A stretch of 64,000 nt of DNA from Adiantum capillus-veneris (Eukaryota > Streptophyta > Polypodiopsida > Polypodiales > Pteridaceae): NCBI GenBank assembly GCA_014529385.2, contig CM043956.1, positions 61,594,120 to 61,658,119 on the forward strand, written 5' to 3'. This document shows positions 36,430-47,252 of this stretch, piece after piece (position 1 is the stretch's first letter; each line of letters opens with the position of its first letter). A program made the translations under genes and the position numbers. The notes beneath the pieces are model-generated. The model saw only the letters and a list, made by a program, of their open reading frames with translations, was not told the DNA's origin and made no database searches.

Positions 36430-37666
36430 ATGGATGGAGCTCGGGAGATGCCAATAGAGGAGGAACACTTAGATCCACAACCCAGCCTAGATGAGAACCT
36501 TGTTATAGAAATACATGTTAACAAGTTGGGACAATACTTTGAGGGTGATGAATCCAATGCGACCATACGAATCACTACTAAGGGATTAACTGTGAAGGGA
36601 ATCCTTGATGGTGGCGATGGGGTTAGCATTGTGACTAAAAATTGCTGGGAAACTATGGGAAGACCTCACCTTGCAACCACAACCATAGTAGTGAAGATGG
36701 CCAATGGGTCTATTGTTAAACCTATTGGAATGCTAAAAGACCTCAAGATCAAGGTCTTTGGACATAAAATAAGAGTTACCTTCATTTATGGATTTCTCCA
36801 AGCACACTATGGCATCTGAGATGATCTTAGGACATCCTTTTATGAGGGAAGCAAAAATGGTGCATGACTGGTCTAAAAACCATGTCTACTTGGAGTTCCA
36901 AGATTTTGTCATTCGAGTGGATCTTGTAACTGGTCTAGCACATCCCCTTGGAAACCAGTTTATAATTGATCATAGATCTGACACCACAGTTCACTCGGCC
37001 CCATTGCACTATTGCTACACGTGTAAAACGGACACTGATGTTGGGGAAGATTCTCCTTATCTGGGTGTACTACCTGGGATGACTGAGTTGGACAATGTGG
37101 ATTGGGTCCACCTAGCAGCAACCATAGACACTTGGGAAAATAGGGGGACGACCTGGGTAACACCTGAGGGGGATGAAATGCCACCACTCGTACCCTTAAA
37201 TATTCTAAAAGCACTGCGTATAGCTTCTGACAGGACTCATCCTAATATAACGAAGAAAACATACAAGTGGGTCCCTAAAGCTTCTTTAGCGACCATAGCT
37301 AGTGCTAAAAAAAAGAAGCCTTGTAAGAAACATCCCACTTGCCCCAAGAAATGTAAGGAAATGTGGCGGTGGATTCCTAAACGATTATTGCAAGCCCAAG
37401 GCTACTATCAAGGAAATGATCAAATCTGGGTGCCAAAATTTAGATTGTGTTCTTACTTGTCACCTGACCCATGTGCGCCCAATCCTGTATCCCCAAAACG
37501 AATTGACAATCGTGGAAAGAAAAAAATCACAGAATGCTACACACCCGCTTCAGAGCTAGTTTGGGTACCGAAGAAAGAACGATTTGTTCCACCTAGCTCA
37601 AGAACAAGGAAGTCAAATGAAGCTTCTTGCTCTTCATGTAGTTCCTATATGGAAATAGAACATTAA
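36430..37666 (+). pseudogene. Aspartic protease and tryptophan-repeat tail
   Basis: The first frame (36430-36819) contains the retroviral-type protease with its active site as an I-L-D-G-G segment near 36603. A frameshift around 36790-36815 moves the reading into 36788-37666, which finishes the protease fold with MILGHPFMREAKMVHDW. After the protease there is no RT. Instead the last 140 residues carry four W-(V/I)-P-K motifs spaced by about 30-65 residues, among Lys- and Cys-rich sequence. The frame ends at 37666. The tail's function is unknown. Confidence 0.75.
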
Positions 37667-38680
37667 ATTCTATGCAATTTTTGTCATAATCACTTGTCTA
37701 GGTTTAAAAAAGCAAGCAGTCCGACTAAGCTAGTTTGACCAAGCTAGGCGTTAATGATCTTCTCTTAATACCATGGGGAATGCCTTCCTAATAATCTATG
37801 GTTACTTAGGTTCTTAATCCGACTTAGGCAACATTGTGTGCAATGTACTAGGGCTTCTAGTGGGCTTAGTCCCTATTAACCTTTAGCTTAAGTATTATAA
37901 AGGGAGTTTACTAGTGTGATGAGCCTGGGGAGGGTAACAGTGTTATATGACCCCCCAAAGTTAAAATTTTGAAAACGAACAAGCAAAAAAATCAAAGTGC
38001 CACAATGTAAAATCTTAAGTTGGAAGAGAAATCTCAGATTTGGTACTCCACACACATATACCGCCTATGGTACTAGAGCCCTAGAGGTTCCCAGTGTGGG
38101 TGCTTTTTCTTGAAAAGCAAAAAACCCAAGGCATACAAAATAAGCACACACATCAAAATGGAATCACTTTGAAAAGACTTTGGGAGGTCAAAGAAAAGGA
38201 AATAAGTCAGGTGATGATTTCATGAGCAATTCCTTTTATCATAGCTTAACTACAAGGTCTTCTACGTATAGCCTCTAGTCAGCCCTCGGACATGAAACAC
38301 TTGGCTCTCGCAATTAAACAACTTAATTGACCAAAGAAAATTGAGAAGCTTGCCCATGGTATTAATAGTCGATCCTTAGTGCCTTTTGATTGTTAAATTA
38401 GCGACCCCAGACTTGTTTAGATTTTGACCTTTACAATTGTTTTTGTTTCATTATATTACAATTTAATGTTTATTGCTGACAAATGGTTTACTATTCTGTT
38501 ACCAATCAATTTTTTTGCCTACAACTGCATATGCTTTTTTATTGTATATGAGAATGCAATTACTGTGCCAATGTTGTTTGATTTTGCAGTGACTAAACAA
38601 GGATAAGAACATTCATCTCAAATGCTCTTCCACCTCAACGAACGAGCTTCAACTCAATAGCTTCCGAGGACGGAATCTAC
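37667..38680. other. Non-coding 3' region of the element
   Basis: About 1 kb between the last frame and the polypurine tract with no coding motif. This is where RT, RNase H and integrase would be expected in an autonomous relative. Confidence 0.65.
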
Positions 38681-38696
38681 ATCAGGAAGGGGGGCA
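38681..38696 (+). other. Polypurine tract
   Basis: ATCAGGAAGGGGGGCA directly precedes the TGTTAACC start of the 3' LTR. Confidence 0.8.
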
Positions 38697-39003
38697 TGTT
38701 AACCCTCATGGCTCACGGACATCCTATCACCTACGACAGACACCGTATTATTTATTTAGTAGACTCAGGTGACGGGCTTGTCAGTCCAATAGAAAAAGGA
38801 TAGAGTGATCAACGATGAGAGGCGCACTCTAACACGAACATTCAAGGGTTAGTTGGCTAAGTATGGGCGTCCAAGTGTGAATGGGGCGAGTTCATATAAA
38901 CGTCACCTAAACCTAAAAATCTCTCATTCTCTCATTTGTGCAATTGAAGAGTGCTCTTGCTCCATCTCCATCTTCTTCTTCTTCATCTCCTTGTGTGTGT
39001 GTG

Positions 39004-39043
<40 letters not shown>

Positions 39044-39245
39044 GAGCATTGCGACGATGGCATGGCGGCGGCGAAGCGGTTGAGCGCGGCGCAACGACGG
39101 CTCCTTCTTCTTCGTGGCAAGGAATCCTCCACGAAGGCGAGCGTAGGGCGGTGAGTGACACACCCTTGCTCTGTTGAGCTTGCTAGATTAGTCTAGTTGT
39201 GTGCTTGAAGCCATTTGTGGCTCGCACACAGTGTATCAGCGAGTG
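38697..39245 (+). repeat. 3' LTR of gag-protease element
   Basis: It is clearly related to 30452-31016, with scattered substitutions and a longer GA microsatellite (39008-39040). Compared with the 5' LTR its end lacks a segment of about 28 bp, so the exact right boundary is unclear. Confidence 0.86.
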
Positions 39246-39880
39246 CATTTTTTTAATGAGCTTTTATTTTCGTGCTTTTTAAACATTGTGCAATTTTTTG
39301 AGCTTTTTAGAGTTGTTTTCTAGAGCAGATATACATGTTCTAAACAATGTCCAAAACCACCCGGTAAGTTTATACACAAAAAAACAAACGGATTATCAGC
39401 ACAATAAATGTCACAAACCATAAATACATACATATACACATATATATAAATTGATGCATCATTAAACATAAAAAGCAATGCCAACATTGTGTGATAAAAA
39501 ACTTGACAGCGTACTAGTTCACTAGATAGAGGGAGGGACAAAATGGGGTTGCCTATTTTAATGTAGAAAGTTAAGGGTTCATAGCACGGGGATTGCAATG
39601 CGGGGTTGACTAAGTATGAAGGCAACATCCATCGCGGTCAGTGTAGGTTGATGTATTACCATGTGCTCCTTAGGTTGCAGGCCCAAGACATGCACACACA
39701 CATAATACATGTTCTTACAAGAAATGGATGACTTTTGATGTTTCACCCTTTTCTTGAAATCTAGACATGTAGAACTTGGATCGCCTTCCATATGAACATC
39801 ATAGTAGATTTTAGTGAGTATACGAAACACAACATGTTTCTTTTGAATTATAGAGACTTACTCTAAGAAGGTTCCAGCCA

Positions 39881-40501
39881 TCATTGGAGTTGCCTCAATC
39901 CTTTTTTGTGCTTCTTTTGAAATACCATGCCTCCTCGTCGCCTACTAGAACCTTCTTCTCCACATAGCGAGGAAACCCTATTTTTCTTGCAGTTTGGTGT
40001 GCTAATACCAGCCTCTTGAAAACCTGCCATTGTAAGACTAGCAAGCTCTTCTCTTGAGACTTTTGTCCCCCTTGCAATGGGCCAGAGCATAGGGGCTATC
40101 GGTACCTCCTTCACCTGCTTTTTAACTGTCTTTGTGTGGTCCACATCATGATTGCACAACCATAGCCATTGCTCTATGGTTTTACCTATGTAGCATCTTT
40201 CGTACCAAAAGCATGGTGCGACCAAACCTATACCATGACTATTAAGAGTGTTACCACAAATTTTCCTACCCACAACACCAAAACACTTCCTATTACAATG
40301 AATGGGCATTCTGCGCAAGGCCCATTGTTCACGTGGAACATCAACTTCCTCTACATAGATTGACTGCTCTATGTTACATGTCAATTGTTCATTTTCGGGC
40401 ATGTAGTCTTCTTCAATCTCTTCTTCTTCACTATTGCTTGACTCCATGGTTTCAAATTTGATACGTCGTGGACGACCACGAACTTTGTGTTGTTTTGACA
40501 A
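39881..40501 (-). CDS. Hypothetical protein, AT-hook-like N-terminus and Cys-rich middle
   Basis: An intact 206-residue frame. Residues 9-13 are G-R-P-R-R, an AT-hook-like basic core, followed by an acidic Ser/Glu stretch. The middle contains CNRKCFGVVGRKICGNT and then C-x5-C, which could bind a metal. The C-terminus is basic. No family is recognised. It is not obviously part of an LTR element and has no in-frame lesions, but it could be one exon of a larger gene or a piece of a transposon protein. Downstream on the same strand (39579-39830) lies another unsupported frame. Confidence 0.4.
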   Translation of the reverse strand: MSKQHKVRGRPRRIKFETMESSNSEEEEIEEDYMPENEQLTCNIEQSIYVEEVDVPREQWALRRMPIHCNRKCFGVVGRKICGNTLNSHGIGLVAPCFWYERCYIGKTIEQWLWLCNHDVDHTKTVKKQVKEVPIAPMLWPIARGTKVSREELASLTMAGFQEAGISTPNCKKNRVSSLCGEEGSSRRRGGMVFQKKHKKGLRQLQ

Positions 40502-41034
40502 TGAGAACTAATAGCTTTGCTTGTCTCTGTCTTCTTTCGTTGCATGGTTTCTTTGTCACCATGCAGTGTGGGCTCTTAATACATTGGGGTACCAGCAATG
40601 TGCCACGTGAGCAACACAGAGCTTGGAGCACTCATGAGAGGTATGGAGCAACATAGAGCTATGGAGCTATAGACAATATGGATGTACAAAAATGAATGTG
40701 AAAGAAAACATGTCAGTTCACATAATAAAATAAGTGGGAAGATCTCACATATTAAAATGAGTGATTGTGTGAGAGGACTAAAACGTAATGGGCATTAATT
40801 GTGTAGCTGTCAACACACAGAGAACGATTCAAAAAATTTATTGCTCCTTTTTATTTGATAATTTCATGCGTCATATATTTTTTTATTAAAATATAGTTCT
40901 CTAAGAGCGCACACATGCACACACACCTATATTAATGTATACCAAAAATAAATAACTCTCATAAATAAATATTTATTTATTTATTTAAATAACACACACA
41001 AGTACATTTGAATTGAGTATAACTATATATATAT

Positions 41035-41201
41035 TGTGGTGTGCACAAGAAGAGAGAGATATGTGCTCCGAACTAGCTTGCCTCTCTACGAGTCGGCAAC
41101 CTCTTTTATAGGGAGAAGAGAGTTGGTTACATATGCCAAGAACCTACTAGTGTCCTCTCACACTAGGTGGTGGGACACACCTACAAAACCCACACACCAC
41201 A
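41035..41201 (-). repeat. 3' LTR of small LTR element
   Basis: 167 bp, about 96 percent identical by eye to 42842-43008. Confidence 0.9.
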
Positions 41202-41216
41202 CCTCCCCCCTTAGGG
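41202..41216 (-). other. Polypurine tract of small LTR element
   Basis: It reads CCCTAAGGGGGGAGG on the minus strand, directly before the 3' LTR. Confidence 0.75.
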
Positions 41217-42823
41217 AGAAAAAGATGGACATCTTTTTACAAGTTTGGACTGGGAAGGGACTCAACATGACTGAAGGGACTGCATCAACTCCAACGTCTC
41301 ATGTGGGGGCAGTGATCTTACAAGAGCTTAGGGACTAGGGGACTGAACTCGGGGGCTAGACTCGTCATCATGCCGACATCATCAAGACATGGAACTCATA
41401 CATCTCGCTCATGCAAACATCAGGTCGCTATCCCAATGTAATGGACAAGCCAAGGAACGAATGGGGGATACGACATAACGACAAGGGACGCAATGTTATT
41501 GGTGACATACATCCTTCCCAAAGGAGCTTGGTGTGATGGTAAGGGATTATTCAACAAAACTAGAGTGTGGAATGAACTAATGAGAAAAACCGACTATCAC
41601 CAAACACATAAAGAAATGTTGAGCTGCGGAGCTAGAACTTTGCATCACGACTATGCAAGCGAAAAAACCGGGCACCTCTGCGACAAAACTGCAGCAACTC
41701 CCGGGTCTTCGAACATGCTGGAAAGAGGAACCTTTATAAACCACTTGTAAACCAAGAGAACAAAATATCCCAAGAGAATGGGCTATTGGATGTTGCAAGA
41801 AACACTCACAAAAATCCAAAAGCATTATCTAATGGGCCATTGCTTTGACCGGGCTTTCTTGCATCTTGGTTCCACAATTCTTAAGGTTTTAGAAACCTTG
41901 CTCAATTTTGTGTAGGTTGGGCAATGGAACAAAGTAAGAAGCTTCAGCAATAGTAACGAATCTGGCAACTGCAACTAAAGAGCAGCACACCAAAACTGCT
42001 ACAGAGGGGTGGCGCAAGAGATTCTAGTGATTTATTACCATAAATTGTAGCAGAATGTCCCATCTGTAGATTGAATCGGAGGCTTTTAGAAGTCTGTGCG
42101 CAGCAGCAAATCAAGCAAGTGTAACTATAGCAATTTTCTTCAGGAATTCCTTTTAGGTGCTGCCTTATTCGTTGGAGTTGTTGTCTTCGTGAGTGTTGTA
42201 GCCGATGCAATAGGAGCAGCAGTAGCAATCGTCGCAGCAAGAGCAGCTGGGGTGTGCTGTGACACTGAAGGGCGCAACTCTGTGCAGGCATGCAAGGCTC
42301 GTAGGCGGCTGGAAATATATAGGCGAAAGCCTGTGCAGTGGCTGCAGGAGAAGGGCCAGTGTGGGGCGAAGAGTCCACAAGTCGCGAATGCTCCTGATGA
42401 AGAGAAGCGATGTTGGCAGGCTCGATAGTACGAGAGCCCTACTATGGACGAGAGCTGAAGTGACGGCAATATTTATGCAATGGGTTCCAGCTAGGGTCTC
42501 TTGCGTCGACAATCAACAATATTGAAGGGCTCCACAGAAAAGGAATGACATGTCGGCTGAAAGAAAGGTCTACACTGTTGTTGCTCAAGGAAGCAGGAAG
42601 TCCCACTGAACTTCTTGATCTGCTAGACTCTAGCAGAGATGGCTTGGACGCCTACTTTGTTTCTGATGCTTAGCGAGCTGAGGGACGGCTTCACGATTGT
42701 TGCAGAATCTTGAGAGACTCCAGTAGCTGCTAGTAGCTGCTAATCGGGCTCCAGTGGGGTACTCCATCACTGAATGAAGCAAGAAGCTCCAAGATCAAGA
42801 AGACTCTAACTACCTTTGTATTT

Positions 42824-42840
42824 GCCCGCTGCCTCCACCA
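42824..42840 (-). other. Candidate primer-binding site, tRNA not identified
   Basis: On the minus strand, one base after the 5' LTR, the sequence is TGGTGGAGGCAGCGGGC. It begins with TGG, as primer sites do, but is not the initiator-Met or Asp type. I cannot name the matching tRNA. Confidence 0.4.
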
Positions 42841-42841
42841 A

Positions 42842-43008
42842 TGTGGTGTGCACAAGAAGAGAGAGAGATGTGCTCCAAACTAGCTTGCCTCTCTACGAGT
42901 CGGCAGTCTCTTTTATAGGGAGAAGAGAGTTGGTTACATATGCCAAGAACCTACTAGTGTCCTCTCACACTAGGTGGTCGGACACACCTACAAGACCCAC
43001 ACACCACA
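42842..43008 (-). repeat. 5' LTR of small LTR element
   Basis: 167 bp, the same length and ends as the left copy. It is followed by an (AT)n run (43009-43025). Confidence 0.9.
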
Positions 43009-43275
43009 ATATATATATATATATATTTTTTAAAGCACAACTTTATTAGAGAATACACACTCTCTCTCTATATGTATAGTTGTAAATGAATAGATATTTA
43101 TCTTTTTATTTACTACTATATTAGTATTTAGATTTATGTAGCAAAAAATTCTATACTATGATCAGCTACCGTATTGTAGATACAAGGGTATTTTGGGAAT
43201 TTTTTAAACAAATTAGATTAGAGGGGTATTTTGGTGAACTTCTTTCTTGCCATGGTTTTCAACATTGGTCTCGTT

Positions 43276-43374
43276 GCCCTCCCTCCTCCTCCCACGAATG
43301 AGCTCGCAGCTCGTCCGCGCGCGCGCAGACGAGCTACGAGCTCCATCCGTGGGAGGAGGAGGAGGAGGGAGGGC
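43276..43374. repeat. 99-bp GC-rich inverted repeat (hairpin)
   Basis: The left arm GCCCTCCCTCCTCCTCCCAC continues through ATGAGCTCGCAGCTCGTC. The right arm is its reverse complement with a few mismatches and two extra AGG units. The loop is a GCGCGCGCGCA-type run. The local CpG and GC content is far above the surroundings. It lies about 60 bp before a hypothetical reading frame. Confidence 0.9.
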
Positions 43375-43436
43375 ATGTTCATTCAGCGCTAGGTTCGAAA
43401 CTCTAATTACAGCTCTGATTTGCGTCCTTTTGCAGC

Positions 43437-44107
43437 TTGCCTTCAATGTTCACTTCAATGCTTGTCGTCTTCAATGTTCATAGTGGGGCTGCTCCGCAGC
43501 TTCACAATCCTTTAGAGGACTCTCATGCGCAACGGGAGCCAGGAGAAAGTTGGATTCCAGTATCTGATGACATTAATGAGGAAGATAATGCTCGGGAAGG
43601 AAATGCAGAGAGCATTAATTGGGCCATCATGCATGAGCACCAAATGATGTATTATGCTGGCATGGAGGGTGGGGCCGGTGCAGCAACCAGTTGGGAGGAC
43701 ATGCATGCAAAAGCTGCTGGTGAAGAAGAAGTTGTTGTATCATCGAAGAAGAAGAAGACCCTGAGGAGGTGGAAGAAGTGGAAGAAGAGATTGAAGGACA
43801 GAATTTTGAAGAAGCTGAAAGACATCAGGAATTCAATAAAGAAGAAGCTAAAGAGGCAGAAGATCGCTTAGATGTAGAAGAGGAAGAAGAAGAAGAAGAA
43901 GAAGAACAGGATGCTGCACCAGAGCATGAACCAGCTCGTGACAATTACCATGCATTTCATCAGGAGGCAGCATCTGCACGACACCATGCCGATCACAAGC
44001 ACAGTGAGATCAAAATGCTTAACTGCCTTGCCCTTGCTGATCTTGCTTTTGCTGTGAGATCTTTGGCTGAGGTTATGAGGGCACGTCCACCGCCTATTCC
44101 TATTTGA
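43437..44107 (+). pseudogene. Hypothetical acidic protein gene, frameshifted
   Basis: A frame of 144 codons from 43437 starts with an ordinary mixed sequence and turns into a Lys/Arg-rich tail at about 43745. At the same point another frame becomes an almost pure Glu stretch, then continues to 44107 as E-E-V-E-E-V, a poly-Glu tract (43879-43908), a histidine-containing helix, and a LNCLALADLAFAVRSLAEVM helix. The natural protein probably passes from the first frame to the second, implying a small indel. A codon-repeat tract of GAAGAAG sits at the switch. The family is unknown. Confidence 0.35.
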
Positions 44108-45100
44108 TCACAAATCCATTGCTAGTGACTGCCTTGTGAATACGCTTATAATCCTTGCTAATGAACTGACCAATGTAATATATTGGGGCTGGCCTATTTT
44201 TAGTGGGTCTCTGAATGCTTTAAATGTCCATTATCTATCTCTACTGCGTTTTTCTGCAATGAAATGTGATGCCTTGTTTTTAAGTGGATGAATTCAAACT
44301 CATATTCAAGAACAGATGGAATTTAAGTTCATGCAAATTGTACTTTTTATTGAAATTATTTGATTTGAAGTTCTTTGCCTTGCTCAACTCCAAAACTACA
44401 TGCCAAACTTGACCTTCATTTTTTACCTACAGCCAATGAGGGCCCATCACCAGTCATTTGATGCCACTTTCACATGAAAAATTTCCTCATAGCTCTCCAA
44501 TCTGACAGGAAAGCAAAATGCTCCTACACAACATAAGCCTCAATGTGTCTGCCTTGTGTTTTGGATCTAATGTGGATGGTTTGCATATGGTTTTATGTAG
44601 CAGACAATGTCCCCACTCAAACAACCAGTCAAAGTTTGAAGTATTTTGAGCCAGTAGATTTCCATACTTCGAGAGTTCATGCACTATTTTATCACGATCA
44701 TCTCCTTGTCCCATCCTCTAGACCTATTGTGATGCAATGAAATGTGATGCATGGCTCTGCAAAATTGTGTGATTCAATGATCTGCTCATGTGGAGATAAT
44801 GCCACAAGGCTCTATTCCAAATTTTTACATAGTGATTAGAGAGCTTGACAACTAAGTATTGAAATGCACTGTTGCATATTGTAAAGTTTTGAATGTCCTT
44901 AATCTTCGGTGGAGGCCTTCATAATGAAGGCGGAGTTTTTTTTTTTTGAAATTTCATGGAAAAGCAAAGGAGACTTTGTCCTTTTTTTTTGGTTTTCTAT
45001 ACTTGGAATAATTTTTTGATTTTGATAAATCTTTAAGTTTTGAATATTTTCATTACTTTGATTTTAGTTATAGTATCACAATTATAAAAAACATTGGACT
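44108..45100. other. No gene recognised
   Basis: AT-rich spacer. From about 44870 it is the first copy of a roughly 700-bp unit that recurs from about 45570. Confidence 0.55.
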
Positions 45101-45105
45101 TGTTC

Positions 45106-46010
45106 AGCTCTCCAATCATCTTGGATGATTAGAGAGCTCAAACACCTACTACTATTTAAGTACTTATAGGAAATTTTGATTTGAAGTAAACTGTCATCTT
45201 GAGAAGAGGTAAACTATTTTATTAAAATTACACAAAATATAGGAGTTGTTGATCTCTTTGATCATTCGCTTGCAAGCAGATGATTACAGAGCTCAAACAT
45301 CTACTATACACTAAGTACTTATAAAAAATGCTGCCTTGAAATAGTTATTTGAAGTGTTCTATTGTCTTGAAAAAGAGATTAGTTTTGGTGTCTATTTTAA
45401 AATATTTCATTAAAATTACAAAAAACATAGTAGATGTTTGAGCTCTCTGATCATCCGCTTGCAACAAGCAGATAATTAAAGAGCTCAAACATCTACTATA
45501 CACTTAGTACTTATGAAAAATGATGCCTTGATATGGTGATTAGAGTGCTTGACAACTAAGTTTAGAAATATATTGTTGCCTATTGTAAAGTTTTGAATGT
45601 CCCAAATCTCTTGTCTAGTTTTTTTTTTGAAATTTTATGAAAAAAAGGAGACTTTATCCATTTTTTGGTTTTTATCCTCAAAATAATTTTTTGATTCCAA
45701 CAAATCTTTAAGTTTTGAATATTTTTATTGCTTTGATTTTAGTTATTGTATCACAATTATATAAAACATTGGACTTGTTAAGCTCTCCAATCATCCGCTT
45801 GCAAGCGGATGATTAGAGAGCTCAAACACGTACTGTAGTTTAAGTACTTATAGGAAATTGTGCCTTGAAATTGTGATTTGAAGTAAACTGTTATCTTGAG
45901 AAAGAGGTTAGTTTTGGTGGTTATATTAAACTATTTTATTAATATAACACAAAACATAAGAGTTGTTAAGCTCTCTGATCATTCGCTTGCAAGCGGATGA
46001 TTAGAGAGCT
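45106..46010. repeat. Five copies of a ~42-bp palindrome in tandem units
   Basis: Palindromes lie at 45106-45138 (shortened), 45251-45294, 45441-45485, 45781-45822 and 45969-46010. The type form is AGCTCTCCAATCATCCGCTT followed by its near-perfect reverse complement around a central GC. Each is followed by CAAACA(T/C)(C/G)TACT and AAGTACTTAT. Copy 3 extends outward to a roughly 70-bp inverted repeat. They are embedded in a tandem duplication of about 700 bp (from 44870 and 45570). Confidence 0.92.
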
Positions 46011-46609
46011 CAAACATCTACTATACACTAAGTACTTATGGAAAACGTTGGTTTGAAATAGTGATTTCAAAACTAGAAATATTTTGTGAAGGTCTTCATA
46101 ATGAAGATGGATAGGATTTTTTTAAATTTTGTGCAAAAAGAATAGACTCTTTTCATTTTTCTTATTTTTTATACTTTGGCAAGAATACAAAAAGAAAGAT
46201 CCATGTCTCTCAACATAATAGCCATCAAGTGAACATGAAGTTGCGGTCAGGATGTATTTCTAAAAGGATGATAAAACAAGAAGCATCATCATGATCATGT
46301 GTGCGTCCTTTAGACACTATCCCCAAAAAGAAAAAACCCATACATGACAAAAAATGATTTTTCATTAATGATGAAGGTGAAGTGGATGAAGATTCTAATC
46401 ATATAGAAGATGAAGGTATATATAACCCATTGCCATGGTTTATAGCATTGACTACTCTTACTTTCATTAATTTTACGACTTTGGTTTTTTTGGTTTGTTT
46501 TTGTAGAGGCTAATTTGGATGAAAAGATCTTGATGAAAATGAAGAGGTTGGTAATGACAATGATCAGGGGAAAGAGGATGATCGTAAGGAAAAGAAACAT
46601 TCAAGATAA

Positions 46610-47252
46610 TTGGGCAAGCAAGTTTCTCTTAGCTTGATGAATGACGTGTTGAGCCAATTTTATGCGAAGAAAAGGACTACGTCTCCTCCTATTCCTCTAT
46701 GTAGATTGGTGGCTCATGAAGCTATTAGATTTACCACCGATGATGCACAATGGTTGATACCTTTTTTTGACTCATGTGCTTATCTTGAAACTATGGGTCA
46801 TTTTCTTGTTTCCATGGAGAGTGCTAGAGGAGAGATAATGCTAGTGACAACTGGCAACCTTGAAGAGTAAGGACCTATATGGTGTCAAAAGAATGATGAG
46901 TTTGAGAGAGATTTTGGAAAAGAGTGTCATGACTACACCCGCTTCTATGGAGCATCAAGAAAGCGAAGGAAGTGCACACATTGAAGCTAGTAAGGATACC
47001 ACAAAAGCTGCCCAAGGTACACAGTCCAATGTGGGGACTACTCAAACAACCATTGGGGCTACTTCTTCCCATTTTTTTGGCATTCAAGACAAGAAATGTA
47101 AAGGGATTATGGAACCTCCTAGCACCTCAAGTGATCCAAAGTGGATGAATGCAGTTGAGGTCTCTTTAGCGCCTACTACCTCCTTTTTTGCAGAGTCCTC
47201 TCTAGGTCAAGAGAGTTGGGAGAGAGGACCTATGACTCGTTCTATTGGTTAG
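46610..47252 (+). pseudogene. Unrecognised gene-like fragment
   Basis: A first frame (46610-46870) contains QVSLSLMNDVLSQFYAKK and AHEAIRFTTDDAQWLIPFF stretches. A second (46860-47252) is Ser/Thr-rich and low in domain content. Acidic sequence from about 46370 (DEGEVDEDSNHIEDEG) may belong to the same product. I cannot place it in a family. It may be a decayed host gene, a captured gene or an unfamiliar transposon protein. Confidence 0.3.

Larger units (their letters stand above)
30452..39245 (+). mobile_element. Non-autonomous LTR retrotransposon (gag-protease only), tRNA-Asp primed
   Basis: Related LTRs (30452 to about 31016, and 38697 to about 39245) start with TGTTAACCCTCA. A tRNA-Asp primer site follows the first, and GGAAGGGGGGCA precedes the second. 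Inside are an extra ORF, a proline-rich linker, gag, several zinc knuckles, a protease and a repeat-bearing tail ORF, then about 1 kb of non-coding DNA. No RT, RNase H or integrase motif is present. The tRNA-Asp primer and the upstream ORF recall Tat/Athila-group elements, from which it may borrow enzymes. Confidence 0.88.
41035..43008 (-). mobile_element. Small non-coding LTR retrotransposon (TRIM/SMART-like)
   Basis: Two 167-bp direct repeats start TGTGGTGTG and end CACACCACA, a 9-bp perfect inverted terminus. They flank 1640 bp without coding capacity. A CCCTAAGGGGGGAGG purine tract, read on the minus strand, abuts the left LTR, so the element runs on the minus strand. Both sides are ATAT-rich, so the target duplication cannot be fixed. 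The LTRs differ at about six positions. It must rely on enzymes from other elements. Confidence 0.88.

Noticed and set aside
41036-43049. Frames inside the small LTR element, some over 100 codons
   Set aside because: They overlap on both strands, have no motifs, and two of them are the LTR translated twice.
43247-43483. A plus-strand frame with a Gly-rich stretch as a secreted protein
   Set aside because: The Gly-rich part is the hairpin arm (GGAGGAGG) in translation.
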